Below, piece after piece: positions 8,090 to 24,640 of a stretch of DNA of 64,000 nucleotides. The notes beneath the pieces are model-generated. The model did not search any database, was not told the origin of the DNA, and saw nothing but the letters and a program-made list of their open reading frames with translations. Origin of the DNA: an uncultured Myxococcales bacterium (lineage in GTDB: Bacteria > Myxococcota_A > UBA9042 > DTJE01); contig CALJUR010000121.1 of NCBI GenBank assembly GCA_937975765.1, forward strand, positions 117,923 through 181,922, read 5' to 3'. The stretch's first letter is position 1, and each line of letters opens with the position of its first letter. The translations under genes were made by a program, and so were the position numbers.

Positions 8090-9175
8090 ATGCCCTCCGC
8101 GATCCCCCCGGATGGAGCCCCCGTGGACCTGGCCGATCGGCTTCCCGACGAGATCGCCGCCCTGCTGAAACCCCTGGGCGTGCCGCCCTACCGCGGCCTG
8201 CAGGTCTTCCAGTGGATCCACCAGAAGGACGCCGCGTCCTTCGACGACATGACCAGCCTGCCGCAGGATCTGCGGGCCTGGCTGTCCGCAAACGCCCGTC
8301 TGTCCCGTCTCGATCCGGTCGAGGTGCTGGACTCGGCCGACGGTTCGCGCAAGCTGCTGTTCGACGCCGGCGAGGGGCGGCGGTACCCGGCCGTGCTGAT
8401 GCCGTCGGAGGACCGCGTGACCCTGTGCATCAGCAGCCAGGTCGGCTGCCGCATGGGCTGCCGCTTCTGCCTGACCGCGACGCTGGGGTTCCAACGCCAC
8501 CTGTCCGCCGCCGAGATCGTCGGGCAGGTCCACGCCGCGGCGCGCCTGCTGCCGGACGGATCGCGGGTGTCGAACGTCGTCTTCATGGGCATGGGCGAGC
8601 CGCTGGACAACCTGGACAACGTCCTGCGGGCCGTCCGCATCCTCACGCACCGGGAGGGCCTGCGAATCGCGCCGCGCCGCACCACGCTCTCCACGGTCGG
8701 GCTGCTGGAGCGCCTGCCCGAGGTCGTCCGGTCCGGTACCGGCGCCAGCATCGCCCTCTCCCTGTGCGCCACCACCGACGCGGTCCGCGGCGACATGGTC
8801 CCCGCCTCGCGGCGCCACGGGAACCTGCAGGCCCTGGTGGACACTCTGGCCGGCCTGCCGCTGCCCCACGGCCACGTCTACACGATCGAGTACACTCTGA
8901 TGGAAGGGGTGGGCGACTCGATCGAGGACGCGAAGCGGCTGTCGCGGATGCTGGCCCGCTTCCCGAACAAGGTGAACCTGATCCCCTTCAACCCGTGGCC
9001 CGGCACGCCGTTTCGCAGGCCGTCGGACCAGGCCGTCGAGGCCTTCCGGAGGTACCTGGACGAGCGCCACCACCGGGTGACGGTGCGTCGCAGCCGCGGG
9101 CAGGACATCGGGGCCGCTTGCGGGCAACTGGACGGCAGGGGACGGCCGGGGGGGGCCGGGGGGGAGGTCGCGTGA
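8090..9175 (+). CDS. rlmN: RlmN, dual-specificity rRNA/tRNA adenine-2 methyltransferase
   Basis: A 361-residue radical SAM enzyme that methylates C2 of A2503 in 23S rRNA (and A37 of some tRNAs in other bacteria). Seen: N-terminal YRGLQVFQWIHQK block, radical-SAM ligands C120, C124 and C127 in CRMGCRFC, the SSQVGC segment before them, VFMGMGEPLDN, and the C-terminal RGQDIGAACGQL carrying the resolving Cys. The ATG at 8090 has a perfect AGGAGG five bases upstream; a GTG at 8075 would sit inside that RBS region. The stop overlaps the GTG of the PLD-like lipoprotein gene, so the two are translationally coupled. Confidence 0.95.
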   Translation: MPSAIPPDGAPVDLADRLPDEIAALLKPLGVPPYRGLQVFQWIHQKDAASFDDMTSLPQDLRAWLSANARLSRLDPVEVLDSADGSRKLLFDAGEGRRYPAVLMPSEDRVTLCISSQVGCRMGCRFCLTATLGFQRHLSAAEIVGQVHAAARLLPDGSRVSNVVFMGMGEPLDNLDNVLRAVRILTHREGLRIAPRRTTLSTVGLLERLPEVVRSGTGASIALSLCATTDAVRGDMVPASRRHGNLQALVDTLAGLPLPHGHVYTIEYTLMEGVGDSIEDAKRLSRMLARFPNKVNLIPFNPWPGTPFRRPSDQAVEAFRRYLDERHHRVTVRRSRGQDIGAACGQLDGRGRPGGAGGEVA

Positions 9176-10422
9176 ACGCCGGAGGGTTGCTGCGGGGCCT
9201 GCTGGCGGCGGTCGCCACGTGCGCCATCGCGTGCGGGGACTCGGGCGGCAACCTGGTCGGCCGGCGCGACTACTCCTCGCTGCGGGACGCGGCCGACCCG
9301 GGCGGGGAGACCGCCGGACCCGACGTTGACCGGGACGTTGCCATCGAGGACCCGGCCGCACCGGACCTTGCGCCCCCGTGGGACCCCGGCGAGGACCCGG
9401 GCGCCGACGATCCGGGAACGCCCCAGGACCCGGGCGCGAACGATCCGGGCACCCCCGACCCGGGCATGCCGGACCCCGGCACCGACCCGGGTGCCCCGTC
9501 GGTGCGGCTGGTCACCGACCAGCAGGCCCTGTCCACGCTGAACTCCCTGATCGCCGGCGCGAGGACGTCGGTCCAGATGGTCGAACTGGAGTTCATCCCG
9601 GGCTGGGCGCCCGACCAGGTCGGCGCGGCGCTGGCGGCTGCCGTGAACCGGGGCGTCGCGGTCAAGGTGCTGCTGGAGTCCGACGTCGACAAGAACTCGA
9701 CCCGGCTGGATTCCCTGAGGGCCGCGGGCATCGACGCGAAGCTGGACGGCGCCTCGAAGACCCTGCACACCAAGCTGCTGGTGGTGGACCGCAGCCGGGC
9801 CCTGGTCGGCAGCACGAACCTGTCGACCTCGTCGCTGAACTACAACCACGAGGCGAACGTGGCCCTGGACGGGGCGGCGATCGTCGCGCCCTTCGCCGGC
9901 TATGCGGACGCGCTGTGGTCCTCGCCGTCGAAGGCGGCCTCGATGACCTCGGCGCAGGTCGCGGGCGTCGCCCCGATCGGGGACGGCCAGTACCGCGACC
10001 GGGTCGTGCCGATGCTGCGGGCGGCCTCCCGGCGGGCGCTGCTGGTGCTGTACCACCTGTCCGACGACTGGGGCGGCGACGCCGGGGACCTGGCCTACGA
10101 ACTGATCGACGCGAAGGGGCGCGGTGTCGACGTGCGCGTCGTGCTGGAGTCCTCGGCCTACGAGACCTACGTGAACGACCAGAACGGCACCTCCGGCGGG
10201 AACCTGTCGTCCGACGGCGTCCAGGTCCGCTACCACGCCGCCGAGACGCTGACGCACGCCAAGCTGCTGGTGGTGGACGACTCGGTCGTGGTGCATTCGG
10301 GGAACTGGGTCGCGTCCGGGCTGGGCTCGAACCACGAGGCCGGCACGGTGGTCCAGGCGGCCACCGTCACCGCCGATGCCGCCGCCTACTTCGAGAAGGT
10401 CTGGAACGAGTCGGTCCCGTGA
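9172..10422 (+). CDS. Phospholipase D-like lipoprotein with two HKD motifs
   Basis: A 416-residue exported protein. The lipoprotein signal ends at AIAC (Cys21). A stalk of Asp/Pro/Gly repeats (DPGTPDPGMPDPGTDPG-like) spans roughly residues 45-110. The catalytic region has two HxKx4D motifs: HTKLLVVD at H199/K201 followed by GSTNLS, and HAKLLVVD at H362/K364 followed by SGNW. This is the complete paired active site of the PLD superfamily (phospholipase, nuclease or cardiolipin-synthase-like), so a phosphodiester-cleaving or transfer activity in the envelope is likely; the substrate is unknown. The GTG at 9172 overlaps the rlmN stop (GTGA) and has GGGGAGG upstream. It converges with the TPR lipoprotein gene ten bases away. 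Confidence 0.85.
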   Translation: MNAGGLLRGLLAAVATCAIACGDSGGNLVGRRDYSSLRDAADPGGETAGPDVDRDVAIEDPAAPDLAPPWDPGEDPGADDPGTPQDPGANDPGTPDPGMPDPGTDPGAPSVRLVTDQQALSTLNSLIAGARTSVQMVELEFIPGWAPDQVGAALAAAVNRGVAVKVLLESDVDKNSTRLDSLRAAGIDAKLDGASKTLHTKLLVVDRSRALVGSTNLSTSSLNYNHEANVALDGAAIVAPFAGYADALWSSPSKAASMTSAQVAGVAPIGDGQYRDRVVPMLRAASRRALLVLYHLSDDWGGDAGDLAYELIDAKGRGVDVRVVLESSAYETYVNDQNGTSGGNLSSDGVQVRYHAAETLTHAKLLVVDDSVVVHSGNWVASGLGSNHEAGTVVQAATVTADAAAYFEKVWNESVP

Positions 10423-10432
10423 CGCGGACAGG

Positions 10433-11152
10433 CTATTCGACCCCGTAGACCCGCTTCAGGCCCTGCTCGTCCGTCATCCCCAGTTCCAGCGCGCGCTTGA
10501 GGTGATCGCGGCCCTTCGACAGGTCCGAACCGGCGAACAGGAACGCCAGGGCGTAGTGGACCTCGGCATAGTCGGGCTTCAGTTCCAGCGCCTTGCGGTA
10601 GGACGCGACCGCCCCGTCGATGTCGAATCCCCGGGACAGCGCGACGTACGCCAGCCCGCGGTAGCACGGCGCCAGTTTCGGCTGGGCCCGCAGCAGGTCC
10701 TCGAACCCCGCGCGCGCCTTCTCGACGTCCCGCTGCGCCTTGTCGACCGCGAACGTCCAGCGGAACGCGGCCGAGAAGAGCTTCTTCGCCTCGTCACCCT
10801 CGACGTCCTTCAGCGCCTTGTCCAGTTCGGCCCGGCTGCCCAGGCCCGTCAGGCGCAGGGCGGGGCTGCCGTCATCCAGTTGGCCCGGGTCCACGACCAT
10901 GCCGTGGCCCGGCATCGAGGGCATGCCCATCGCGCCCGCCATGCCGGTCTTCGCGCCGGCGTGCACCGGGTCCTGCGGCATCCCCGCCGGCACCGGGGCC
11001 TCGCCCGCCCGGGACGGCGCGGCCGCCGTCGGCAGTCCCGTCGCGGGCGCCTCCACCTTCTTCAGGGGTGCGACCGGGGTCTCGGGCGCCTTCGAGCACG
11101 CCGTCCCTCCCGCCGCCAGGATCACGCTGCACGCCACGAGGAGCCTCTTCAT
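10433..11152 (-). CDS. TPR-containing lipoprotein
   Basis: A 239-residue exported lipoprotein. The signal ends at GTAC (about Cys19), followed by a Pro/Ala/Met/Gly-rich linker to about residue 95. The C-terminal half holds TPR-like helices: AGFEDLLRAQPKLAPCYRGL, ASYRKALELKPDYAEVHYAL and HLKRALELGM. TPRs mediate protein-protein contacts, so a scaffold role in the periplasm is plausible, with no specific partner indicated. The ATG at 11152 is chosen because the signal peptide begins there; upstream codons look non-coding. It converges with the PLD-like gene and diverges from the PNP gene. Confidence 0.75.
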   Translation of the reverse strand: MKRLLVACSVILAAGGTACSKAPETPVAPLKKVEAPATGLPTAAAPSRAGEAPVPAGMPQDPVHAGAKTGMAGAMGMPSMPGHGMVVDPGQLDDGSPALRLTGLGSRAELDKALKDVEGDEAKKLFSAAFRWTFAVDKAQRDVEKARAGFEDLLRAQPKLAPCYRGLAYVALSRGFDIDGAVASYRKALELKPDYAEVHYALAFLFAGSDLSKGRDHLKRALELGMTDEQGLKRVYGVE

Positions 11153-11258
11153 CCTGTCCTCCCGTCCGGGTCGCCGAATCATGGAGCCATCCCCCCGCGA
11201 TTTCAAGCCGGACCCCGATCCGGGGTAGAATCCATGCGACCCACGCCGGGAGAACCCC

Positions 11259-12155
11259 GTGTCCGCGACCGACCGGTTCGACGCCATCGACCGCCGCCTG
11301 CGGGCCATCGAGGCCGACCCCCTGGCCGGCCTCGACCGGGTCTGCCTGGCCGCCCGGGCGATCCTGAAGGAGGCCCGGCTGCGGCAGCAGGGGTGGCTGC
11401 CGGACGTCGCGGTCGTGCTGGGCTCGGGCCTGTCGGGTTTCGAGCGGCGCGTCCAGCCCCTGTGCGTCCTGCCCTACCGGGTCGCAAGCCTGCCCGAGCC
11501 GACCGTGCCCGGCCACGCCGGCCAGCTGGTGCTGGGGACGCTGAAGGACCGCCGCTTGGCGGTGCTGGCCGGCCGGATCCACACGTACGAGGGCCACGAC
11601 ATGGCGACGGCCTGCGTCGCGGTCCGGACGATGGCCCTGCTGGGCACGCCCATCCTCCTGGCGTCGAACGCCGCCGGGGGGCTGAACCCCGCCTTCCAGG
11701 TCGGCGACCTGATGGCGCTGTCCGACCACGTCAACCTGATGGGCGGCAACCCGCTGCGCGGCCCGAACGCCGAGGCGCTGGGCCCGCGGTTCCCCGACAT
11801 GACGCGCGCCTACGACCCGCGGATCCGCGACGCCTTCCGGGACGCCGCGACCCGCCTGGGCCAGCCGCTGCACGAGGGGGTGTACCTGGGCACGTCGGGT
11901 CCCTCGTACGAGACCCCGGCCGAGATCCGCGCCTTCCGGATCCTGGGCGCCGACGCGGTCGGGATGTCCACGGTGCCCGAGGTGATCGCGGCGAACCACG
12001 CGGGCATGCGGGTCGGCGCGGTGTCGGTGATCACGAACCTCGCGGCCGGCCTGGGCCAGGACGCGCTGTCGCACGACGAGGTCAAGCAGGTCGGCCTGAC
12101 CGCCGGGGCCCGCCTGTCCGCGCTGTTCGAGGCCACGCTGGAGGTCCTGCCATGA
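11259..12155 (+). CDS. punA: Purine nucleoside phosphorylase
   Basis: A 298-residue trimeric-type (PNP/MTAP family) nucleoside phosphorylase. Seen: VVLGSGLSGFE phosphate-binding start, GRIHTYEGHD, SNAAGGLNPAFQVGDLMAL, GTSGPSYETPAEIRA with the base-binding Glu, and SVITNLAAG with the Asn that favours 6-oxopurines (inosine, guanosine). It cleaves purine nucleosides with phosphate in the cytoplasm. The start is GTG at 11259. TAGAAT at 11226-11231 is a plausible -10 element. Its stop overlaps the cdd start (ATGA), and cdd likewise overlaps the amidohydrolase gene, giving a three-gene nucleoside-salvage operon. Confidence 0.9.
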   Translation: MSATDRFDAIDRRLRAIEADPLAGLDRVCLAARAILKEARLRQQGWLPDVAVVLGSGLSGFERRVQPLCVLPYRVASLPEPTVPGHAGQLVLGTLKDRRLAVLAGRIHTYEGHDMATACVAVRTMALLGTPILLASNAAGGLNPAFQVGDLMALSDHVNLMGGNPLRGPNAEALGPRFPDMTRAYDPRIRDAFRDAATRLGQPLHEGVYLGTSGPSYETPAEIRAFRILGADAVGMSTVPEVIAANHAGMRVGAVSVITNLAAGLGQDALSHDEVKQVGLTAGARLSALFEATLEVLP

Positions 12156-12580
12156 CCCCGTTGGACGACCCGCACGCCCCGCTGCTGGCCGCCGCCCGCG
12201 CCGCCCTGGCGAACGCCTACGCCCCCTACTCCGGCTTCCGGGTGGGCGCGGCCGTGGCCGGGGCCTCCGGGGCCATCCACGCCGGCTGCAACGTCGAGAA
12301 CGCCTCCTACCCGGTCTCCCTTTGCGCCGAGCGCGGCGCCATCGCAGCGGCCGTCGCGGCCGGCGAGCGTCGCCTGGCCGCCGTGGCGATCGTCACGGCC
12401 TCCGGGGACCCCTGCCCGCCGTGCGGCATGTGCCGGCAGGCCCTGGCCGAGTTCGGACCCGACATGCTGGTGATCCTGGTCTCGTCCGACGGCCGCGAGG
12501 TCCGGCACCGCTTGTCCGACCTCCTCCCCGCCGCCTTCGGCCCCGGCTTCCTGGGTCCCCGGGATGGAGAGACGCGATGA
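12152..12580 (+). CDS. cdd: Cytidine deaminase
   Basis: A 142-residue homotetramer-type cytidine deaminase converting cytidine/deoxycytidine to uridine/deoxyuridine. Seen: AYAPYSGFRVGAAV near residue 22, zinc-binding CNVENASYPVSLCAERGA (the family CxVE with catalytic Glu) and PCPPCGMCRQ with the other two zinc Cys. Length and motif spacing are normal. It overlaps the PNP stop by four bases at its start, and its own stop overlaps the next ATG, implying translational coupling through all three genes. Confidence 0.95.
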   Translation: MTPLDDPHAPLLAAARAALANAYAPYSGFRVGAAVAGASGAIHAGCNVENASYPVSLCAERGAIAAAVAAGERRLAAVAIVTASGDPCPPCGMCRQALAEFGPDMLVILVSSDGREVRHRLSDLLPAAFGPGFLGPRDGETR

Positions 12581-13965
12581 CCGACACCTCGCCCCCTCCG
12601 CGGCAGGACTCGGGCCTCCTGCTGAGGCCCTCGTCCGGTCCCCGCCCCCTCTTCCTGCGGGGCGGCACCGTGCTGACGATGGACCCGTACGACACCGTGC
12701 TGGACGGCGACGTCCTGCTGCAGGACGGGCGGATCGTCGCGATCGGCCCGTACCTGACGCCCCCCGACGGCGCCGAGGTACTGGACGCCACGGGATGCTG
12801 GGTGCTGCCCGGCTTCGTGCAGACCCACGTTCACCTGTGCCAGACGCTGTGGCGCAACCTGGCCGACGACATCCCGCTGATGGAATGGCTGCGCCGCTGG
12901 ACCTGGCCGCTGGAGGCCGCCCACGACGAGGCGACGATCCGGGCCTCCAGCCGGCTGGGCGCGGCCGAGTTGCTGCTGTCCGGCACCACCACGATCAACG
13001 ACATGGGGACGGTCCGGCACACCAGCGTCATCATCCGGAACGCGCTGGAAATGGGCCTTCGCGGCGTATTCAGCAAGGTCCTGATGGACCTGCACGACGG
13101 CCCGGCGGCCCTGTCCGAGGACCCCGACGACGCCCTGGCCCAGTCGATGGTCCTGGCCGAACGCTGCGGCGCCACGAACGGCCGTGCCCGGTTCGCGCTG
13201 GCCCCCCGCTTCGCCGTCTCTTCGTCGATGCACCTCCTGGAGGGCGTGGCCGTCGCCTCGAAGGCGTCCGGAATGAAGGTCCATACGCACTGCGCCGAGA
13301 CCGAGGAGGAGGTCCGCCTGACGGTCGAGCGGTTCGGGTGCCCGCCGGTCGCGCTGTTCCAGCAGACGGGGCTGCTGGGCCCGGACCTGCTGCTGGCGCA
13401 CTGCGTCCACGTGGACGCGGACGGGATCCGGCGGCTGGCCGAATCGGGGACCTCGGTGCTGCACTGCCCGTCCGCCAACCTCAAGCTGGGCTCGGGGATC
13501 GCGCCCGTTCCCGCGATGCTTCAGGCCGGCGTCCGGGTGACGCTGGGGGCCGACGGCGCGCCGTGCAACAACAACCTGGACGCCTTCCAGGAGATGCGGA
13601 CGGCGGCCCTGGTGCAGAAGGCGCTGCACGGCCCCACCGCGATGCCGGCCGGGACGGTCCTGCGGATGGCCACCATCGAGGGGGCGAAGGCGCTGGGAAT
13701 GGACTCGGACGTCGGGTCGATCGAGAAGGGCAAGCGGGCCGACGTGCAGGTGCTGGATCGACGGCGCGTCCACTGCCAGCCCGCGGAGGATCCGGCCGGC
13801 GCGATCGTCTACTCGATGGGCCGCGACAACGTGCGGCACGTGATCGTGGACGGGCGAACGGTGGTGCGGGACGGCGACCTGCTGACCGCGAACGTGCCCG
13901 ATCTCCTTCGCGACGCCGACGATGCCCTGCTGCGCCTGCGCCGGAACGTCCGGCTGGTGAAGTGA
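12577..13965 (+). CDS. Amidohydrolase, 5'-deoxyadenosine / MTA / SAH deaminase family
   Basis: A 462-residue metal-dependent hydrolase of the MtaD/DadD aminohydrolase group. Seen: a short composite-domain start (LFLRGGTVLTMDP), metal ligands HVHLCQTLWRNLADD, VHTHCAETEEE with the third His, LLAHCVH, and GADGAPCNNN with the metal-binding Asp. In this family the HVHLCQTL...DDIPLMEWL pattern is usually assigned to deaminases of 5'-deoxyadenosine, methylthioadenosine or S-adenosylhomocysteine. The operon with PNP and Cdd supports nucleoside or adenine-nucleoside deamination: the inosine product would feed PNP. A guanine or related deaminase is the main alternative. Confidence 0.8.
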   Translation: MTDTSPPPRQDSGLLLRPSSGPRPLFLRGGTVLTMDPYDTVLDGDVLLQDGRIVAIGPYLTPPDGAEVLDATGCWVLPGFVQTHVHLCQTLWRNLADDIPLMEWLRRWTWPLEAAHDEATIRASSRLGAAELLLSGTTTINDMGTVRHTSVIIRNALEMGLRGVFSKVLMDLHDGPAALSEDPDDALAQSMVLAERCGATNGRARFALAPRFAVSSSMHLLEGVAVASKASGMKVHTHCAETEEEVRLTVERFGCPPVALFQQTGLLGPDLLLAHCVHVDADGIRRLAESGTSVLHCPSANLKLGSGIAPVPAMLQAGVRVTLGADGAPCNNNLDAFQEMRTAALVQKALHGPTAMPAGTVLRMATIEGAKALGMDSDVGSIEKGKRADVQVLDRRRVHCQPAEDPAGAIVYSMGRDNVRHVIVDGRTVVRDGDLLTANVPDLLRDADDALLRLRRNVRLVK

Positions 13966-13973
13966 AGGGAAGT

Positions 13974-14002
13974 GGCGGGGGACAGGGCCCCCGCCCTGCA
14001 TG
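13974..14002. repeat. Copy 1 of dispersed GC-rich palindromic repeat
   Basis: A palindromic core at 13974-13995 has arms GGCGGGGG and CCCCCGCC around a short ACAGGG centre. It is followed by CTGCATG, shared with the copy at 38749-38777. It lies eight bases after the amidohydrolase stop codon. There is no following U-tract, so it is not a classical intrinsic terminator, though the hairpin could stabilise or end the mRNA. Confidence 0.6.
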
Positions 14003-14029
14003 AGGTGCGCCCGGGGCGGGTAACGGGGG

Positions 14030-14575
14030 CTACAGGCGGCCGTACTGGCGCAGTGCCGCCAGGGTCTTCGCCCCGATGCCGGACGCGTCCGCCAGGTCGG
14101 TGTACGAGTCCCACCGGCCGCGCTCCAGCCTCGCCTTCAGGATCCTCGTCGCGGTCGCCTGCCCCACGCCGGGAATCGCGACCAGGTCCTGCAGCCCGCA
14201 CTCGTTCAGCGGGATCGGGACGCCCAGCGCGACCATCTGGTCGCCCGCCATCCACCCCGTCGACACGCTCCCGTCGTCCTCCAGCGTGACGCTGCGCCCC
14301 GTCTCCAGCACCGTCATCCCGTGGCCGCCGCTTCTCGCGGGCATCCGGGCCGCGCGCAGCAGGTCCTGCATCCGGGACCCGGCCGGCATCCGGTAGATCG
14401 CGGTGCCGGTGCCGGGCGCCTCCAGTTGCACGTAGACCACCGCGTCCACCCCGGCCTGCGCCGGCGACAGCACCACCCACGACGCCGCGAAGATGCCTCC
14501 CGCCGCGACGATCGCGGCCAGCACCAGGCTCCACAGAAGGCGTGACAGGTCGCGCGTTTCCCGCTGCCTCGACAT
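14030..14575 (-). CDS. ComEA-like helix-hairpin-helix membrane-anchored protein
   Basis: A 181-residue protein. One membrane helix near residues 15-37 is followed by a SLBB/ubiquitin-like stretch (GTAIYRMPAGSRMQDLLRAA) and a C-terminal tandem helix-hairpin-helix DNA-binding domain. The HhH part shows LVAIPGVGQATATRIL and DLADASGIGAKTLAALR. This architecture matches ComEA, the DNA receptor for natural transformation, but such proteins also occur without competence. The ATG at 14575 has GGAGGGAGG upstream. No other competence genes are nearby. Confidence 0.75.
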   Translation of the reverse strand: MSRQRETRDLSRLLWSLVLAAIVAAGGIFAASWVVLSPAQAGVDAVVYVQLEAPGTGTAIYRMPAGSRMQDLLRAARMPARSGGHGMTVLETGRSVTLEDDGSVSTGWMAGDQMVALGVPIPLNECGLQDLVAIPGVGQATATRILKARLERGRWDSYTDLADASGIGAKTLAALRQYGRL

Positions 14576-14704
14576 GGTCCCTCCCTCCGGACGAACGATT
14601 CGTGGACGCCGATCTATCGGCACGTCGCGCCGTCCGGTTTAGACGGGCAGGGAAATCCACGGAAGATGCAGGGGAATCATTCGCCTGGGGGGAACGGGGG
14701 CCGG

Positions 14705-18853
<4,149 letters not shown>

Positions 18854-18932
18854 TGGACACCTCCGGTCAATCACACGCATCGGCCGCCGGCGGTCGACCG
18901 GCGGTCGTCGAACACCCCTTCACGGGAACGTC

Positions 18933-23069
<4,137 letters not shown>

Positions 23070-23432
23070 CCTGGCCCTTCTCCGCTGAGAGGGATGGAGC
23101 GAACGATGTCAGCGATGCCGATCAACCGCACCGCCCTGGTTCCCCGGGTCGATCGCGTCCACGACGCGCCGGCCCGCTTGCCCTCGCCTGGGCGCCCGGC
23201 AGTGCACCGGACGCCTTCGGCGCCAGCCCCGGGTCACGGGCGTGACCCCTGGGCGCCCCCGTGGGGAGGCAGTCGACTCGGGCCGGCCCCGGATCGCTCC
23301 GGGACCGGCCCTCGTCCTCCCGAACGTGGCGCGAGCCGGAAGCCTGCATCGCGGCCGTGGGCCGGACGCGCGCTTCCGCGCACCCGCGTTTCAAGAAACA
23401 GGACGCCTGGGCCCGTGCGGGCCCGTGCGGCC
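23070..23432 (-). promoter_or_regulatory. rplL-rpoB spacer with strong hairpins (attenuator/processing region)
   Basis: A 363-base stretch without a credible gene. It holds a 14-base-pair stem with one mismatch at 23280-23293 / 23298-23311 around a TCGC loop, and a second stem, GGGTCAC / GTGACCC, at 23231-23248. A run of alternating GGGCCC/GCAC lies just after the rplL stop. In E. coli the same spacer contains a transcription attenuator and an RNase III site that set the ratio of L7/L12 to RNA polymerase. A similar role here is inferred from position and structure. Confidence 0.5.
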
Positions 23433-23825
23433 CTACTTGATCTCGATCGTCGCGCCGGCGGCCTCGAGCTTCTTCTTGATGTCCTCGGCCTCGGCCTTGG
23501 ACACGGCCTCCTTGACCGTCTTCGGCGCGGACTCGACCAGTTCCTTCGCCTCGCGCAGGCCCAGGCTGGACACGATGCCGCGGATCTCCTTGATGACCGC
23601 GACGCGCTTGTCGGCCGCGACGTCCTTCAGGATGACGTCGAACTCGGTCTTCTCCTCGACCGGGGCCGCCGCCTCGGCCGGGGCCGCCGCCGCAACCGCC
23701 ATCGCGACCGGCGCCGCCGCCGTCACGCCCCACGCCGCCTCGAGCTCCTTGGTCAGCTCGGACAGTTCCAGGACCGTCAGCCCGCTCAGATACGCCTTGA
23801 CCTGCTCCCGAGTGATCTCCGCCAT
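23433..23825 (-). CDS. rplL: 50S ribosomal protein L7/L12
   Basis: A 130-residue L7/L12 stalk protein that recruits translation factors. It has the N-terminal dimerisation helices (LTVLELSELTKELE), an Ala/Pro/Val-rich flexible hinge at about residues 35-55, and the globular C-terminal domain EKTEFDVILKD...KEIRGI...LGLREAKELVE ending in ATIEIK. Length is normal. It is 62 bases downstream of rplJ, with which it is normally co-expressed at a 4:1 protein ratio. Confidence 0.97.
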   Translation of the reverse strand: MAEITREQVKAYLSGLTVLELSELTKELEAAWGVTAAAPVAMAVAAAAPAEAAAPVEEKTEFDVILKDVAADKRVAVIKEIRGIVSSLGLREAKELVESAPKTVKEAVSKAEAEDIKKKLEAAGATIEIK

Positions 23826-23887
23826 CTTCTTCGCTCCTTGTGTGTTGTTCCCGCGTCAGGCAGGAACCAGCCCCGCAGGGCCGTACC

Positions 23888-24415
23888 TTACGCCGCCTGC
23901 TCCGACAACTGCCGCTCGCGAGCCGCCAGGACGCCCACGAAATCCCGTGCCGGCGCCTGCAGGACGCCGAGGAACTTCTTGGGCACGCCGACCAGCGCGC
24001 CGAGCAGCATCCCCTTGAGGACGTCCGCCGAGGGGAGGGCCGCCAGCGCCTTCAGCTGCGCCTCTCCCATCGGGCTGGTCCCCAGGCTGCCGCCCACCAC
24101 CTGAACCTTGGCCACGCCCTTCAGGAGCGTGGTCAACGCCTTCGCGAACGCCGCCGGGTCCTCGTTGGTGTATGCCACCGTCAGGGGACCCTTCAGCGAA
24201 TCCGCGAAGAAGGCCCAAGGCGTCCCTTCCACAGCACGCGCGAACATGGTGTTCTTGATCACGCGGAAATGGCCGCCTTCCTTGCGGAGGGCACGCCGCA
24301 TCGACGTGTTCGTCTCCATGTTCAGCCCGTTCTGGGCCAGGAGCACCATGGCCTTGGCGGAGTTGAGGATGTCCGACAACTCCGCGACCGCCGCCTTCTT
24401 CTGCTCCAGGTTCAT
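23888..24415 (-). CDS. rplJ: 50S ribosomal protein L10
   Basis: A 175-residue L10 protein, the base of the L7/L12 stalk. Seen: MNLEQKKAAVAELSDIL at the N-terminus, LRKEGGHFRVIKNTMFARAVEG in the rRNA-binding domain, GPLTVAYTNEDPAAFAK, and a C-terminal helix for L7/L12 dimers. In other bacteria L10 also represses its own operon by binding the mRNA leader. A 225-base untranslated leader precedes it here. Confidence 0.96.
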   Translation of the reverse strand: MNLEQKKAAVAELSDILNSAKAMVLLAQNGLNMETNTSMRRALRKEGGHFRVIKNTMFARAVEGTPWAFFADSLKGPLTVAYTNEDPAAFAKALTTLLKGVAKVQVVGGSLGTSPMGEAQLKALAALPSADVLKGMLLGALVGVPKKFLGVLQAPARDFVGVLAARERQLSEQAA

Positions 24416-24640
24416 CGTCTCATCTCCAATCGCGAGACTCCCGGGCCAGCGGCTGCCCTCAGGCAGGGGGAGGGGGACAACACACGTACGTGCTTCCCGA
24501 ATCCACCGCCTCCGCCGGTCCTACCCGCCCCCTGCCGGGAGCGGCGCCGACTTCTCGGGCAGCTCGAACACAACCCCGTCCGGCGCCTTCGCATCGCGCC
24601 GCGCGGGGATCGGAACCAGGTTCTCAACGGAACACGGGCC
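24416..24640 (-). promoter_or_regulatory. Candidate L10 leader (rplJL autoregulatory region)
   Basis: The 225 bases between rplA and rplJ show no convincing coding capacity and are rich in GC stems. In most bacteria this position carries the L10(L7/L12)4-binding leader that represses rplJL translation, often with its own promoter. The call rests on position and length; I could not confirm the conserved kink-turn consensus by eye. Confidence 0.45.

Noticed and set aside
14608..14621. GCCGATCTATCGGC palindrome downstream of rpoC
   Set aside because: Too short a loop and no U-tract to be a convincing terminator; could be chance.
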